From Hymenobacter polaris (lineage in GTDB: Bacteria > Bacteroidota > Bacteroidia > Cytophagales > Hymenobacteraceae): 64,000 nucleotides of DNA. A model generated the notes under the pieces. It saw nothing but the letters and a program-made list of their open reading frames with translations, was not told where the DNA came from and ran no database searches. Below, in pieces: positions 33,588 through 41,104 of this stretch. The number at the start of each line of letters is the position of its first letter. The first letter of the stretch is position 1. The stretch is taken from contig NZ_JABBGH010000001.1 of NCBI RefSeq assembly GCF_012927305.1, forward strand, positions 310,001-374,000, read 5' to 3'. The translations under genes were made by a program, and so were the position numbers.

Positions 33588-34757
33588 ATGCTGTCCTTTC
33601 GCTCCCAGCGCCCGGCACCTCATGCCCAACCTCCGCAGCCCAAAAGTCAGTCGCGGGAGTGGCTGAATTCGCTGGTGTTTGCCGTGGTGGCGGCCACCCT
33701 CATTCGCTGGTCGGCGGTAGAGGCCTACGTCATTCCGTCGGAGAGCATGGAGCACTCGCTACTGGTGGGCGACTACCTATTCGTGAGCAAGCTGCACTAC
33801 GGCCCCACCACGCCCCAAACGCCCCTGCAAGTACCCCTCACGCACCAGACCTTGCCGGGCCTAGGCTGGCCAAGCTACTCCGACCTCATCCAGCTGCCCA
33901 CCTACCGGTTTCCGGGCTTTAGCTCGGTGCAGCGCAACGACGTAGTAGTTTTTCACGTGCCGCACGAGCAGCAGCGCCCGGCCGACTTGCGCACGTTCCT
34001 GGTTAAGCGCTGCATTGCCGTGGCTGGCGACACCCTCACGATTCGGCAGGGGCAGGTATTTCTGAACGGCCAGCCCAGCGTTGTGGCGGGCCAGCCCCAA
34101 ACCACCTACTTCATGGCCGTGGCCCACCCCAACGACGAGGTGCGCCAAGCCCTGCACGACCACGGCGTAGTTGACTACACGCAGCCCGACGGCCTGCCCG
34201 CCGCTGTGGTAGACCCCGAAACGGGCACAACGGGCTACGTTATCAGCTGTCCCGCGCCCGTAGCCGCCTATTTCCGGCAGCAGCCCTACGTGCAGGCGCT
34301 CACGGTGGCGGGCGGCGTCCTCCCGGCCAATACCTTATTCCCCGATGCGGCCGATTTCCACGTGTCGGGCGCGCTAAGCGCCGCGCCGCGCGGCTGGCAG
34401 CTCGACAACTACGGCCCGCTGCCGGTGCCCAAGAAAGGTCAGACCATCCAGCTGACGCCCGCCAACGCCGCCATCTACTACAAAATCGTGAGTCAGTACG
34501 AGCACAACCAGGGCATTACCTGGCAGAACGGCATGATAGCCCAGCATGGCCGGCCGCTGACCAGCTACACCATCAAGCAGAACTACTACTTCATGATGGG
34601 CGACAACCGCCACAACTCGGAGGATTCGCGCTTCTGGGGCTTCGTGCCCGAAGACCACGTGGTGGGCAAGGCCGTGCTCGTCTGGTTTTCTCTAGACCCC
34701 TACGCCGACCTGCTGCACAAAATTCGCTGGAGCCGCCTGCTACGGCCGGTGAGCTAA
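33588..34757 (+). CDS. lepB: signal peptidase I
   Basis: Membrane-bound type I signal peptidase of 389 residues, larger than the E. coli enzyme because of insertions typical of Bacteroidota. One transmembrane helix (about 26-44) precedes the catalytic serine box IPSESMEHSL (Ser53). The catalytic lysine is in FLVKRCIAVAGD (Lys140). Box E appears late as MMGDNRHNSEDSRFWG. It cleaves signal peptides from exported proteins on the periplasmic side. Start ATG 33588 is preferred to TTG/ATG codons upstream. Apparently monocistronic. Confidence 0.95.
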   Translation: MLSFRSQRPAPHAQPPQPKSQSREWLNSLVFAVVAATLIRWSAVEAYVIPSESMEHSLLVGDYLFVSKLHYGPTTPQTPLQVPLTHQTLPGLGWPSYSDLIQLPTYRFPGFSSVQRNDVVVFHVPHEQQRPADLRTFLVKRCIAVAGDTLTIRQGQVFLNGQPSVVAGQPQTTYFMAVAHPNDEVRQALHDHGVVDYTQPDGLPAAVVDPETGTTGYVISCPAPVAAYFRQQPYVQALTVAGGVLPANTLFPDAADFHVSGALSAAPRGWQLDNYGPLPVPKKGQTIQLTPANAAIYYKIVSQYEHNQGITWQNGMIAQHGRPLTSYTIKQNYYFMMGDNRHNSEDSRFWGFVPEDHVVGKAVLVWFSLDPYADLLHKIRWSRLLRPVS

Positions 34758-35186
34758 AACAAGTTCAGCGTCAGTATAGGGTAGGGGCAGAGCTTATCTC
34801 CGCCCGTCGTTGCACGACCACTGTTGAACTGGCGCGACCGGCGGGCGGGGCAAGCCTCTAAACTGGATACTGACTACGAATTCGCTGTAAGTACGTAGAA
34901 TAGCAAAATGCAAAGCAAATTCCCCACGGCGCAGTAGGGATTTAGCCGCACGGGGAAGCCTAGGGTAGGTTGTGCGGCTTAGGAAGTATGGTTACTAAAC
35001 TGGTTTTCCGAACCCACTTCTTGAATCACTACTAAGGCCCGCCCAGTAGCGAATCATTAAGCTGGTTTTATAGGTCAGCCACTGCACCTTTTGAAACCTA
35101 GTTAAAACCCCAATTTAGTTTATTTGCCGTAAAGCGCGCTGCTCAAACTACCAGGGATGAAGTAACGGCCGGCCCACCCAGCCGGG
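34758..35186. other. intergenic, no gene seen
   Basis: A 429-bp spacer between lepB and the 3' end of the unrecognised gene, lower in G+C near 34880-35150. No stable hairpin with a T-run stands out. One CCTAGG occurs at about 34960. Short open frames here lack any recognisable feature. Confidence 0.5.
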
Positions 35187-36089
35187 CTACTCGCCGCCCG
35201 TGACCAGGGCCGTGCGGGCGTGGCGCAGCAGCTCGACGGTGGCTTCGGCCAGCAGCTCGTTGTGGGGAGTTAGCCCGTCGAGAAGTTCCAGCCAGGGATT
35301 CAGCCGGCTCAGAAAATCGCGGGAGTACAGGCCCAGCGCCCCGGCGGCCGGCAGGTAGTCCCAGGGTAGAAACGTGTTGAAGCGCTCCACCTGGTGGCGA
35401 AAGCCTGGCGGCAGCTCGCTGGCAGCGGGCAGCAGCACCCCATAGTCGAACTGCCAGCGCAAAGGGGCCTCGTAGAGGGCGGTGCACACGCCGGCGCGGT
35501 GGGTGCTGAAGGCGTAGGAAACGCCCCCGATTTCGCGGTCTTCGTTGCGGTCGCAGCCCAGCACAACCACTTTTAGCTGGCCTGGTCCGATGCCTTCGGC
35601 CCGCAGCTGCGCCAGCAGCCGCGGCACGGCCTGCGCCAGCGAGCGCCGGCACGCGGCCACCAAATACGCGAGGCGCGGGGCCGGGCGGGCGGCGGGCGGC
35701 GGAATCAGGCACAGGCGCTGCCGGGCAGACAGCTCATCATCACTGCACCCGAGGGGCATCCCGCCGAGGGTTTGCTGCCAGGTGGAGCGGGGAAATGGGC
35801 TGTGCTGAGTTGGCAGCAGGGTAAAGGCGGGGTCGGGGCCTAGGGGGCCGCGCACCCAGCGGCCCGCCTCAAAGTGGCAGCAGCCAGTAAGGCGGCCATC
35901 AAGCTGCAAGGTCAGCGGGCCCACCGGCACCACCCGGAAGCTGGCGCAGGTATCCAGCACGCGCCCCAGTAAGTGCGGCACGCCCACCAGCCCAGCTACG
36001 TCGACGCCGGGCGTCAGGGCCAGGGCGGGCGTGGGCGAGTGGGTAAGGAGCCCGTCGGGGCCTTTTGCCGGTAATGATAGCCTAGGCAT
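35187..36089 (-). CDS. unrecognised protein downstream of desaturase
   Basis: A 300-residue soluble protein that I cannot place. No signal peptide or clear membrane segment is seen. Residues about 90-130 are Pro/Ser/Cys-rich. The second half looks like an alpha/beta enzyme fold, with a hydrophobic strand and acidic turn (LKVVVLGCDRNEDREIGG, about residues 175-192), then VSYAFSTHRAGVCTALYEAP and a WDYLPAAGALGLYSRDFL segment. The codon bias and frame match those of neighbours, so it is probably a real gene. ATG 36089 is chosen over TTG 36101. The stop of the desaturase gene lies 59 bp upstream on the same strand, suggesting an operon and possibly a lipid-related role (inference). Confidence 0.6.
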   Translation of the reverse strand: MPRLSLPAKGPDGLLTHSPTPALALTPGVDVAGLVGVPHLLGRVLDTCASFRVVPVGPLTLQLDGRLTGCCHFEAGRWVRGPLGPDPAFTLLPTQHSPFPRSTWQQTLGGMPLGCSDDELSARQRLCLIPPPAARPAPRLAYLVAACRRSLAQAVPRLLAQLRAEGIGPGQLKVVVLGCDRNEDREIGGVSYAFSTHRAGVCTALYEAPLRWQFDYGVLLPAASELPPGFRHQVERFNTFLPWDYLPAAGALGLYSRDFLSRLNPWLELLDGLTPHNELLAEATVELLRHARTALVTGGE

Positions 36090-36148
36090 GGGCGCTAACA
36101 AATGGGGGGCGTGAAAGAAGGCCAGCCGGGCGCGGCGGCGAAAAGCCG

Positions 36149-37210
36149 CTAGGCTGCCACCAGCTCGGGGCGGGGCAGGCGCTGGGTGCGGGCGCGCAGC
36201 AGGGCCGTAACCTGGGCCTCGGTGCGGGGGATGGGGCGCAGCTCCACGAAGTGGCGGGCCAGCAGGTCGTAGCGCTTGGCCATGAGGTAGCAGAAGACGT
36301 GCAGAAAATGAATGCCATCGAACACAATGGCTTCATTATCAATGTAAATTTGAATGTTCTGCCGGAAGCTGCGGGGGTGCTCGGTCCAGTGCAGGGCGGG
36401 GCGCAGGTGGTGGCTGACGTGGTAGCCATCGTTCCAGCACTGGTGGTTGTAGGGGGTGTTGAGGCAGGTGATGCTGCTGGTGTAGCAGTTATCGGGGCTC
36501 TCGGGCGCGATGAAAGCGTGCTGCGCCCAGTTGCCGAGCATCATGATGAAGCGCGACACCACGAACGGCACCGCGCACACGGCCAGCGTGGCGGGCAGGT
36601 TCAGCCAGGCCAGCCCCAGCGCCACGGCCAGGTAGGCCAGCTCGCCGCGCAGCAGGCGGCGGCGCAGCGCCAGCCGGTGGCGCCGGGTGAGGTAGCCCCA
36701 GAGCCGCACGGCCGCTAGCAGGAAAAAATCGCCGAAGTAGCGCAGAAAGCCCAGTGCCGAGTCGCGCTGGTAAAACATGGTCGAGCTTTCGTCCTCGGGC
36801 AGGTTGTTTTCGGCGTGGTGCATGCCTAGGTGGTGCACGAAATACGTTTCGGGCGTTTGCCCAAACAGCGGCCCTATTACCCACGGAATGTAGTAGTTAA
36901 GGTAGCCGTACTGCTTCTTGAACAGCACGCGGTGGCTGGTGCAGTGCAGCATCAGCCCAAACGGCCCCTTGTAGCGCAGCAGGCTCAGGTACCAGAACGC
37001 CGCCAGCGCCGCCCACCACGCCCCACCCCGCAGGGCCGGCACAAACAAAGCCACCGCCAGCGGCAGCACCGTGGCCGAGAGCTTTAGCAGCAGGTAGGCA
37101 AAGGGCAGGTCGCGCCGGTCTTGCAGGTAGCGCGCCAGGAAGTGGTCGAGCCGCGAGGGCACCGCCGGTTCTTGGTAGCCGGGGTCAGTGCAGGTGGTGA
37201 GTGCCTTCAT
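36149..37210 (-). CDS. fatty acid desaturase family protein
   Basis: A 353-residue membrane di-iron oxygenase/desaturase. Histidine clusters are HCTSH (about residue 89), HHLGMHH (about 125), and the C-terminal HQCWNDGYHVSHHLRP (about 254-269), in the order expected for a di-iron site. Several hydrophobic helices lie between them. Likely substrates are membrane acyl chains or a hydrophobic lipid; position specificity is unknown. It heads a possible two-gene unit with the unrecognised gene at 35187-36089. Confidence 0.9.
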   Translation of the reverse strand: MKALTTCTDPGYQEPAVPSRLDHFLARYLQDRRDLPFAYLLLKLSATVLPLAVALFVPALRGGAWWAALAAFWYLSLLRYKGPFGLMLHCTSHRVLFKKQYGYLNYYIPWVIGPLFGQTPETYFVHHLGMHHAENNLPEDESSTMFYQRDSALGFLRYFGDFFLLAAVRLWGYLTRRHRLALRRRLLRGELAYLAVALGLAWLNLPATLAVCAVPFVVSRFIMMLGNWAQHAFIAPESPDNCYTSSITCLNTPYNHQCWNDGYHVSHHLRPALHWTEHPRSFRQNIQIYIDNEAIVFDGIHFLHVFCYLMAKRYDLLARHFVELRPIPRTEAQVTALLRARTQRLPRPELVAA

Positions 37211-37677
37211 ACGCGCCGGTCAGGTAGAGGCGCACCTTTCGCGCGGCGGTCGGGCAGGGCACTGTAATCGGGGTGCGGCAGCGGGCTAAGTTGAGTGCGC
37301 CGGCCGGCCGGCCAGCGAGCTAAAGCCGGGCTAGCCCCTAGGGTAGCCGGGCCGGGTAGGTGGACGAGAATAAGCATACGAGCGGATAGGAGTAATTTGC
37401 TTTCGCAAAGCAACCTTGCCCGCTCTCCCTTTACCACCGCTAAACTACCCGTTTTGCGGGTGGCGACTACGAGATTCATTACCGTATTTATTCTCGGCAG
37501 GGTGCTATAAATACGGTGAATAATTATGTGGCTGCTTAGGGTTTTGCTATGAGAGCGAGTTGCCAAACCGCTTAAACAGGGAATCCTAAACAGCCTCATA
37601 AAAAAAGGAGGCCAGGGAATAAAATTCCCTGGCCTCCCCGTCAGCTCAAGCCAGCGCCCTAGGGGCGGGCAGGTTAT
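37211..37677. other. intergenic region with AT-rich dyad
   Basis: A 467-bp spacer upstream of the desaturase gene. It contains a dyad with 11-base arms ACCGTATTTAT (37481-37491) and ATAAATACGGT (37507-37517) separated by 15 bp, in an AT-rich stretch that could be regulatory. The strong terminator at 37607-37637 belongs to the next minus-strand gene. No coding sequence seen. Confidence 0.5.
37601..37637 (-). terminator. rho-independent terminator
   Basis: A perfect 14-bp stem (GGAGGCCAGGGAAT, 37607-37620, with its complement 37624-37637) has a three-base loop and is followed on the minus strand by a T-run (37601-37606). It ends transcription about 40 bp after the small membrane protein gene. 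Confidence 0.9.
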
Positions 37678-37893
37678 TTACAATAGCTTGAAAAAGTACA
37701 GCGCCGCGCTAACTATCAGCAAGATGATACTCAGCGTAACCGTAGCAACTGCCGCAGGGGGCGTGGCGTGGGGAGGCGCTGCCGGCGTGCGGGCCACGGG
37801 TATAGAGCCCAGGTAGGCGGACGCTTTCGATTGAAAGGAGTAGTCGGCGCGGCCGCACGAGCGGAGCGTGGCGGCTACCAAGCCTAGGGCCAC
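37678..37893 (-). CDS. small single-TM protein
   Basis: A 71-residue product with a Pro/Ala/Thr-rich middle and a strongly hydrophobic C-terminal helix (VTLSIILLIVSAALYFFKLL), as in tail-anchored small proteins. The start is a GTG at 37893; no in-frame ATG lies nearby, so the N-terminus is doubtful. The open frame continues upstream through a hydrophobic stretch (FVFVALGLVAATLRSCG) that could be a lipoprotein-type signal. A textbook terminator 40 bp downstream supports a real transcript. Function unknown. Confidence 0.5.
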   Translation of the reverse strand: MALGLVAATLRSCGRADYSFQSKASAYLGSIPVARTPAAPPHATPPAAVATVTLSIILLIVSAALYFFKLL

Positions 37894-38075
37894 AAAAACA
37901 AAAGGAGAGCGAAACTTTTCAGAGGGATAGGGATGGGAAGAGTTGGATTGATGGTACTTGTTACAAGGACGGGACTCGGACGGACAGCTGCTAGTAGCTA
38001 GCTGCTTTTTCGACGTGCGGCCCGGCGCCAGAGAGCTGGAAACGAGCTACCAGCCTAGGCGAAGGAATTCACAGC

Positions 38076-38531
38076 TCAGAAAGGAAGGGTTGACTCCGAC
38101 GAGGGCCCGGCCGCTGGCGCGTCGGCGTCGGGTGTGGTCAGGCGCTCATAGTGCACTTCTTCGTGGCGCAACTCCACGGTTTGAAGGTCCTGGGTGGTGA
38201 GCACCTGGGTGCGCACGTGCAGCTCCTCCACCAGCAGCAGGCGCTTGGTAACTACCAGTTCTTCGCGCAGCACGGGCACAATCATGGTGTCGCCCTCGTG
38301 GCGCACGGCGGGGGCCTCGTCCACGTAGCGGCCTACAGCGATACGCTGCACCTGCACCTGCTCCTGGCGCAGGGGCACCGCCACGGTTTGCGTTTCTACG
38401 TGCACGGTTTTGTGCAGCACCACGCGGCCGGTTTCCACCGTTTGCTTGTCCACGCGCAGCGTTTCGGCGACGACCGGGATGGTCTGCGCCGGGGCCGCGT
38501 CGGCGGGTGGCAGGGGTTCGGAGGGTTGCAT
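38076..38531 (-). CDS. YsnF/AvaK (DUF2382) domain protein, short
   Basis: A 151-residue protein. Residues about 25-130 form a DUF2382/YsnF-type domain: repeated amphipathic strands with alternating Val and charged residues (VETGRVVLHKTVHVETQTV, then VPVLREELVVTKRLLLVEEL). The N-terminus is Pro/Ala-rich and there is no export signal. YsnF-like proteins are stress-induced in Bacillus and cyanobacteria; molecular function is unknown. It is the last of three same-strand genes, paralogous in its domain to the longer protein at 39798. Confidence 0.85.
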   Translation of the reverse strand: MQPSEPLPPADAAPAQTIPVVAETLRVDKQTVETGRVVLHKTVHVETQTVAVPLRQEQVQVQRIAVGRYVDEAPAVRHEGDTMIVPVLREELVVTKRLLLVEELHVRTQVLTTQDLQTVELRHEEVHYERLTTPDADAPAAGPSSESTLPF

Positions 38532-38564
38532 AGGTTGGGGTAGGTAATGAGGAGCCGGCGGCGG

Positions 38565-38664
38565 CTTCCCCCAAAAAGGGCCTGTTCGGCAGGCGGGTAG
38601 CGCCAGGCTGGGACAGGCCCCAAAAGGCTGCCGCGCTTGCCGCTCAGGCCCTTTTTGGAGGAAG
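38565..38664 (-). terminator. long-loop hairpin between stress genes
   Basis: 20-bp arms (38565-38584, 38645-38664; one mismatch, containing CCAAAAAGGGCCTG) flank a 60-bp loop. It starts at the stop codon of the membrane protein gene. The run of five T within the stem on the minus strand may help termination; alternatively it partitions expression between the two genes. Confidence 0.55.
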
Positions 38665-39726
38665 CTAGCTTACCTGCGTATCCGTTTCGGCGGTGCGGTC
38701 GGGGGTGGCAAGCCAGCCACCCGCGGCGGCGGCGGCGGCCCCCAGGCCCAGCCCTAGGGCGGCCAGCAGGGCGGCTTTGGACAAGCCCTCGGCGGCGGCG
38801 TCGCCTACCTGCCGGGCTTGCTGCCCGGCCTGGTCTTTCAGCTTGCCGAGCTTGGCCTGTGCCTGCTTGGCGGTTGAAATCCAGTTGTCGACAATCTGCT
38901 CCGACTCGGCGCGGCTCTTGCCGGTGCGCTGCATCACCACGTTCACGGCGGCGGTGCGGTCGGCGGCGTTACCGATGTTATCGGCCCGGCGGGTGAGGTT
39001 GTCGATGACGTCGTCGAAGTTGTCGCCGGTATTCTGGGGATTGGTGGCGCTTTGCTCGGCCCCGGCTTGCGCGTCGCGGCCGGCGGCGCGGGCCTGGGCT
39101 TCGAGGTTGTCGGGGTTGAGGGCGGGCTTGCCGGTCTGGCGCAGCAGCAGGCGGGCCTGCTGCTTAAGGTCGCTCAGGTCGATGCCCTGGCGTTGCAGCT
39201 CATTCTCAATGGCTTGGCCCGCCTGCGGGGCCACGGCCGCGATGCCCGAGCCCACGCCCGACAGCGTCCGGCCCACGATGCCCGTAACGCCGCCCACGAC
39301 GCGGCCCACGGCCGTGGTGAGCAGGTAAAAGGTGAACAGCGTGACCACCGACCACGTGAGCAGGCCGTGTAGCATTCCGGTGGAAGACCGGGGCATCCCG
39401 GCCAGGCGGCCGGCCACGGTGGCCCCCAAAAAGAGCGAGCCCAGCATGGTAACCACCCACCAGATGGCGGCCCCCATGCCGATGCCCGACATGGGGTTTT
39501 GCTCGGTGAGCGGGTCGATGGTACCCAGGCCAATGCCCAGGCCCAGCAAGCTCAGGGCCAGCTGCAAGGCGATGGCCAGCACCGTGCCCGCCAACACCGC
39601 GCCCCACGAGATGCGCTTCATAGCCGGCAGCCGGGTGGGCGCGGCCACGGGCAGCGGCTCGGGCGGGGAGAAGGCCGCCACTACCGGCGGGCGCTCCAGG
39701 TTCGAAGAGTTAGAAGTAGGAGTCAT
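38665..39726 (-). CDS. multi-TM membrane protein of stress cluster
   Basis: A 353-residue membrane protein without a confident family. Residues about 40-70, 85-105 and 118-145 are hydrophobic helices, the first with ISWGAVLAGTVLAIALQLAL, reminiscent of small YrzE-like proteins. A long polar helical segment (about 165-310, Gln/Ala/Asp-rich) and a final hydrophobic glycine-rich helix (about 318-340) follow. It lies between two DUF2382 genes on the same strand, so it probably works with them in a stress response of the envelope. Confidence 0.72.
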   Translation of the reverse strand: MTPTSNSSNLERPPVVAAFSPPEPLPVAAPTRLPAMKRISWGAVLAGTVLAIALQLALSLLGLGIGLGTIDPLTEQNPMSGIGMGAAIWWVVTMLGSLFLGATVAGRLAGMPRSSTGMLHGLLTWSVVTLFTFYLLTTAVGRVVGGVTGIVGRTLSGVGSGIAAVAPQAGQAIENELQRQGIDLSDLKQQARLLLRQTGKPALNPDNLEAQARAAGRDAQAGAEQSATNPQNTGDNFDDVIDNLTRRADNIGNAADRTAAVNVVMQRTGKSRAESEQIVDNWISTAKQAQAKLGKLKDQAGQQARQVGDAAAEGLSKAALLAALGLGLGAAAAAAGGWLATPDRTAETDTQVS

Positions 39727-39748
39727 AGTAGTAAGTAACAGTTAACTA

Positions 39749-39791
39749 AAAAGCTCCCCACCCATCCCAGCGGGACGGATAGGGAGCTTTT
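39749..39791 (-). terminator. terminator after DUF2382 gene
   Basis: Arms AAAAGCTCCC (39749-39758) and GGGAGCTTTT (39782-39791) flank a 23-bp loop; on the minus strand the stem runs into a T-run. It lies seven bases after the stop codon of the 39798-40631 gene. Confidence 0.75.
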
Positions 39792-39797
39792 AAAAAA

Positions 39798-40631
39798 TTA
39801 GGATTGCTTGGGGTTGCCCTGCTGGTTAGCGGGAATCTGCTCCACATCTACTTCGGTGTTGCGCACCGTTTCGTGGATGGTTTCTTCGCGCTCGGTCACG
39901 TTTTTGCCCAGCAATACTTCTTCCACCACGTGGGCTTCTTTGGCCACCACGGCGCGCTCGGCGCTTTCGGTCACGGTCAGGTCGCCTTCCTTAAAGGCCT
40001 TGAAATCGGCCTCGGTGGCGGGGCGGTTCACGGGGGTGCGTTGCACCGTTACGTGCTCTTCGCGCAGGCGCACGCTGGCCTCCACGGGCTTCTCCACGAT
40101 GCGCGAGCGCAGGCGCACGCCGCCGGTTTGCTCGGTGCGCTTGCCTACTTCCAGCTTCTCTTCGATGACCTTGGCCGTCATGCCATCGGCCTTATCCTGG
40201 GCGGCTTGGGTGGCTTGGTTGCGCTGGTTGTCGTCCTGGCCGGCGGCGTAGTTCTTTTGCAGGCCGTACTCGGCGGCCTTGCTGTTCACATCGAGCGCGC
40301 CGGCATCGTCCAGGATATCAGCGGCCCGGTGGGCCTGCTCGGCGGTGTCCACGTGCACGGTCACGACCGAGTGGCCGCTGCGCGCTACTTCGGCATAGGT
40401 GCGGGCCTCGTCGTCGTCGCCCCCGAACAGCGAGCTGAAGAAGCCGCTGATGCCGTCATTATCGTCGTGTTGGCTAGGCTGGGTGCCAGTGGTGCCTGAG
40501 GGGCTGGTGCCGGGTACGGCCTGCGATATATCGACATAATTGCGCTCAAAACCGGCGGTGGAAAGTTTTTGAACGGCTTGCTTGGCTTCGTCAGCGGTGT
40601 TGAAGATGCCTACTACGGTTTGGTTTTTCAT
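39798..40631 (-). CDS. YsnF/AvaK (DUF2382) protein with GS17M-like N-terminus
   Basis: A 277-residue stress protein. Residues about 1-120 match the general-stress-protein-17M-like pattern (TVVGIFNTADEAKQAVQKL at the start, then VTVHVDTAEQAHRAADIL) interrupted by an acidic, disordered insert. Residues about 150-270 form a DUF2382 domain (EEKLEVGKRTEQTGGVRLRS, REEHVTVQRTPVNRPA, VEEVLLGKNVTEREETIHE). The product is acidic and has no signal peptide, so it is cytoplasmic. The palindromic TGACATTTGTCA motif 215 bp upstream is a candidate control site. Confidence 0.88.
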   Translation of the reverse strand: MKNQTVVGIFNTADEAKQAVQKLSTAGFERNYVDISQAVPGTSPSGTTGTQPSQHDDNDGISGFFSSLFGGDDDEARTYAEVARSGHSVVTVHVDTAEQAHRAADILDDAGALDVNSKAAEYGLQKNYAAGQDDNQRNQATQAAQDKADGMTAKVIEEKLEVGKRTEQTGGVRLRSRIVEKPVEASVRLREEHVTVQRTPVNRPATEADFKAFKEGDLTVTESAERAVVAKEAHVVEEVLLGKNVTEREETIHETVRNTEVDVEQIPANQQGNPKQS

Positions 40632-40845
40632 GCTAAAAAAACGGGAAAAGGGGGTGGAAATGAGAAGTGCAAGCGGCTGCCGTTTGGCGCAACGCAGCCA
40701 CTCTGCCTGCCCCGGTGCTCGCTGGCGACTGGCGGCCCCTACCTAGCGGGGCCATTGCTGCCAGCGCCAACCCGGCCTGGGAGACTGCCTCAAAGCTACC
40801 GGCACTTAACCACGACCAAACATGACAAAACGCAGGCACAACCCA

Positions 40846-40857
40846 TGACATTTGTCA
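40846..40857. promoter_or_regulatory. TGACATTTGTCA palindromic site
   Basis: TGACA-TT-TGTCA is a perfect dyad. With its flank (AAGTGCC) it matches the inverted copy at 42913-42924, which lies upstream of the kinase gene. It sits 215 bp upstream of the DUF2382 stress gene. Regulator unknown. Confidence 0.5.
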
Positions 40858-40923
40858 AGTGCCGGTATGGGCGGGCGAGGTGCCTCACGCCATAGCCCCT
40901 AGGGCTGTTACGTTCTAGTTACT

Positions 40924-41074
40924 CGCCGGGCGTCAACCTCACCCCCTAGCCCCCTCTCCTTAGGGAGAGGGGGGACTAGCTTTAGTTTCAGAAACGGCGA
41001 CTAGAATTTTAGAGCTAGAAGCTAGTTCCCCCTCTCCCGGAGGGGAGGGGGCTAGGGGGTGGGGTTGACGGGCG
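40924..41074. repeat. GC-rich inverted repeat
   Basis: Imperfect arms of about 55 bp (40924-40980, 41021-41074), with the core CCCCTCTCC/GGGGAGGGG, a CTAGC motif in each arm and outer GTCAACC/GGTTGAC specific to this copy, flank an AT-rich 40-bp loop. It occupies the spacer downstream of the histidine kinase gene. Confidence 0.8.
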
Positions 41075-41104
41075 ACGAGAGTCGGCCACGCTAGCGCCCC
41101 GCCC

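Noticed and set aside
40825..40895. Small peptide beginning MTFVK shared with the upstream frame of the kinase gene
   Set aside because: The shared residues come from the TGAC(A/G)TTTGTCA DNA motif; both frames are better explained as regulatory sequence.
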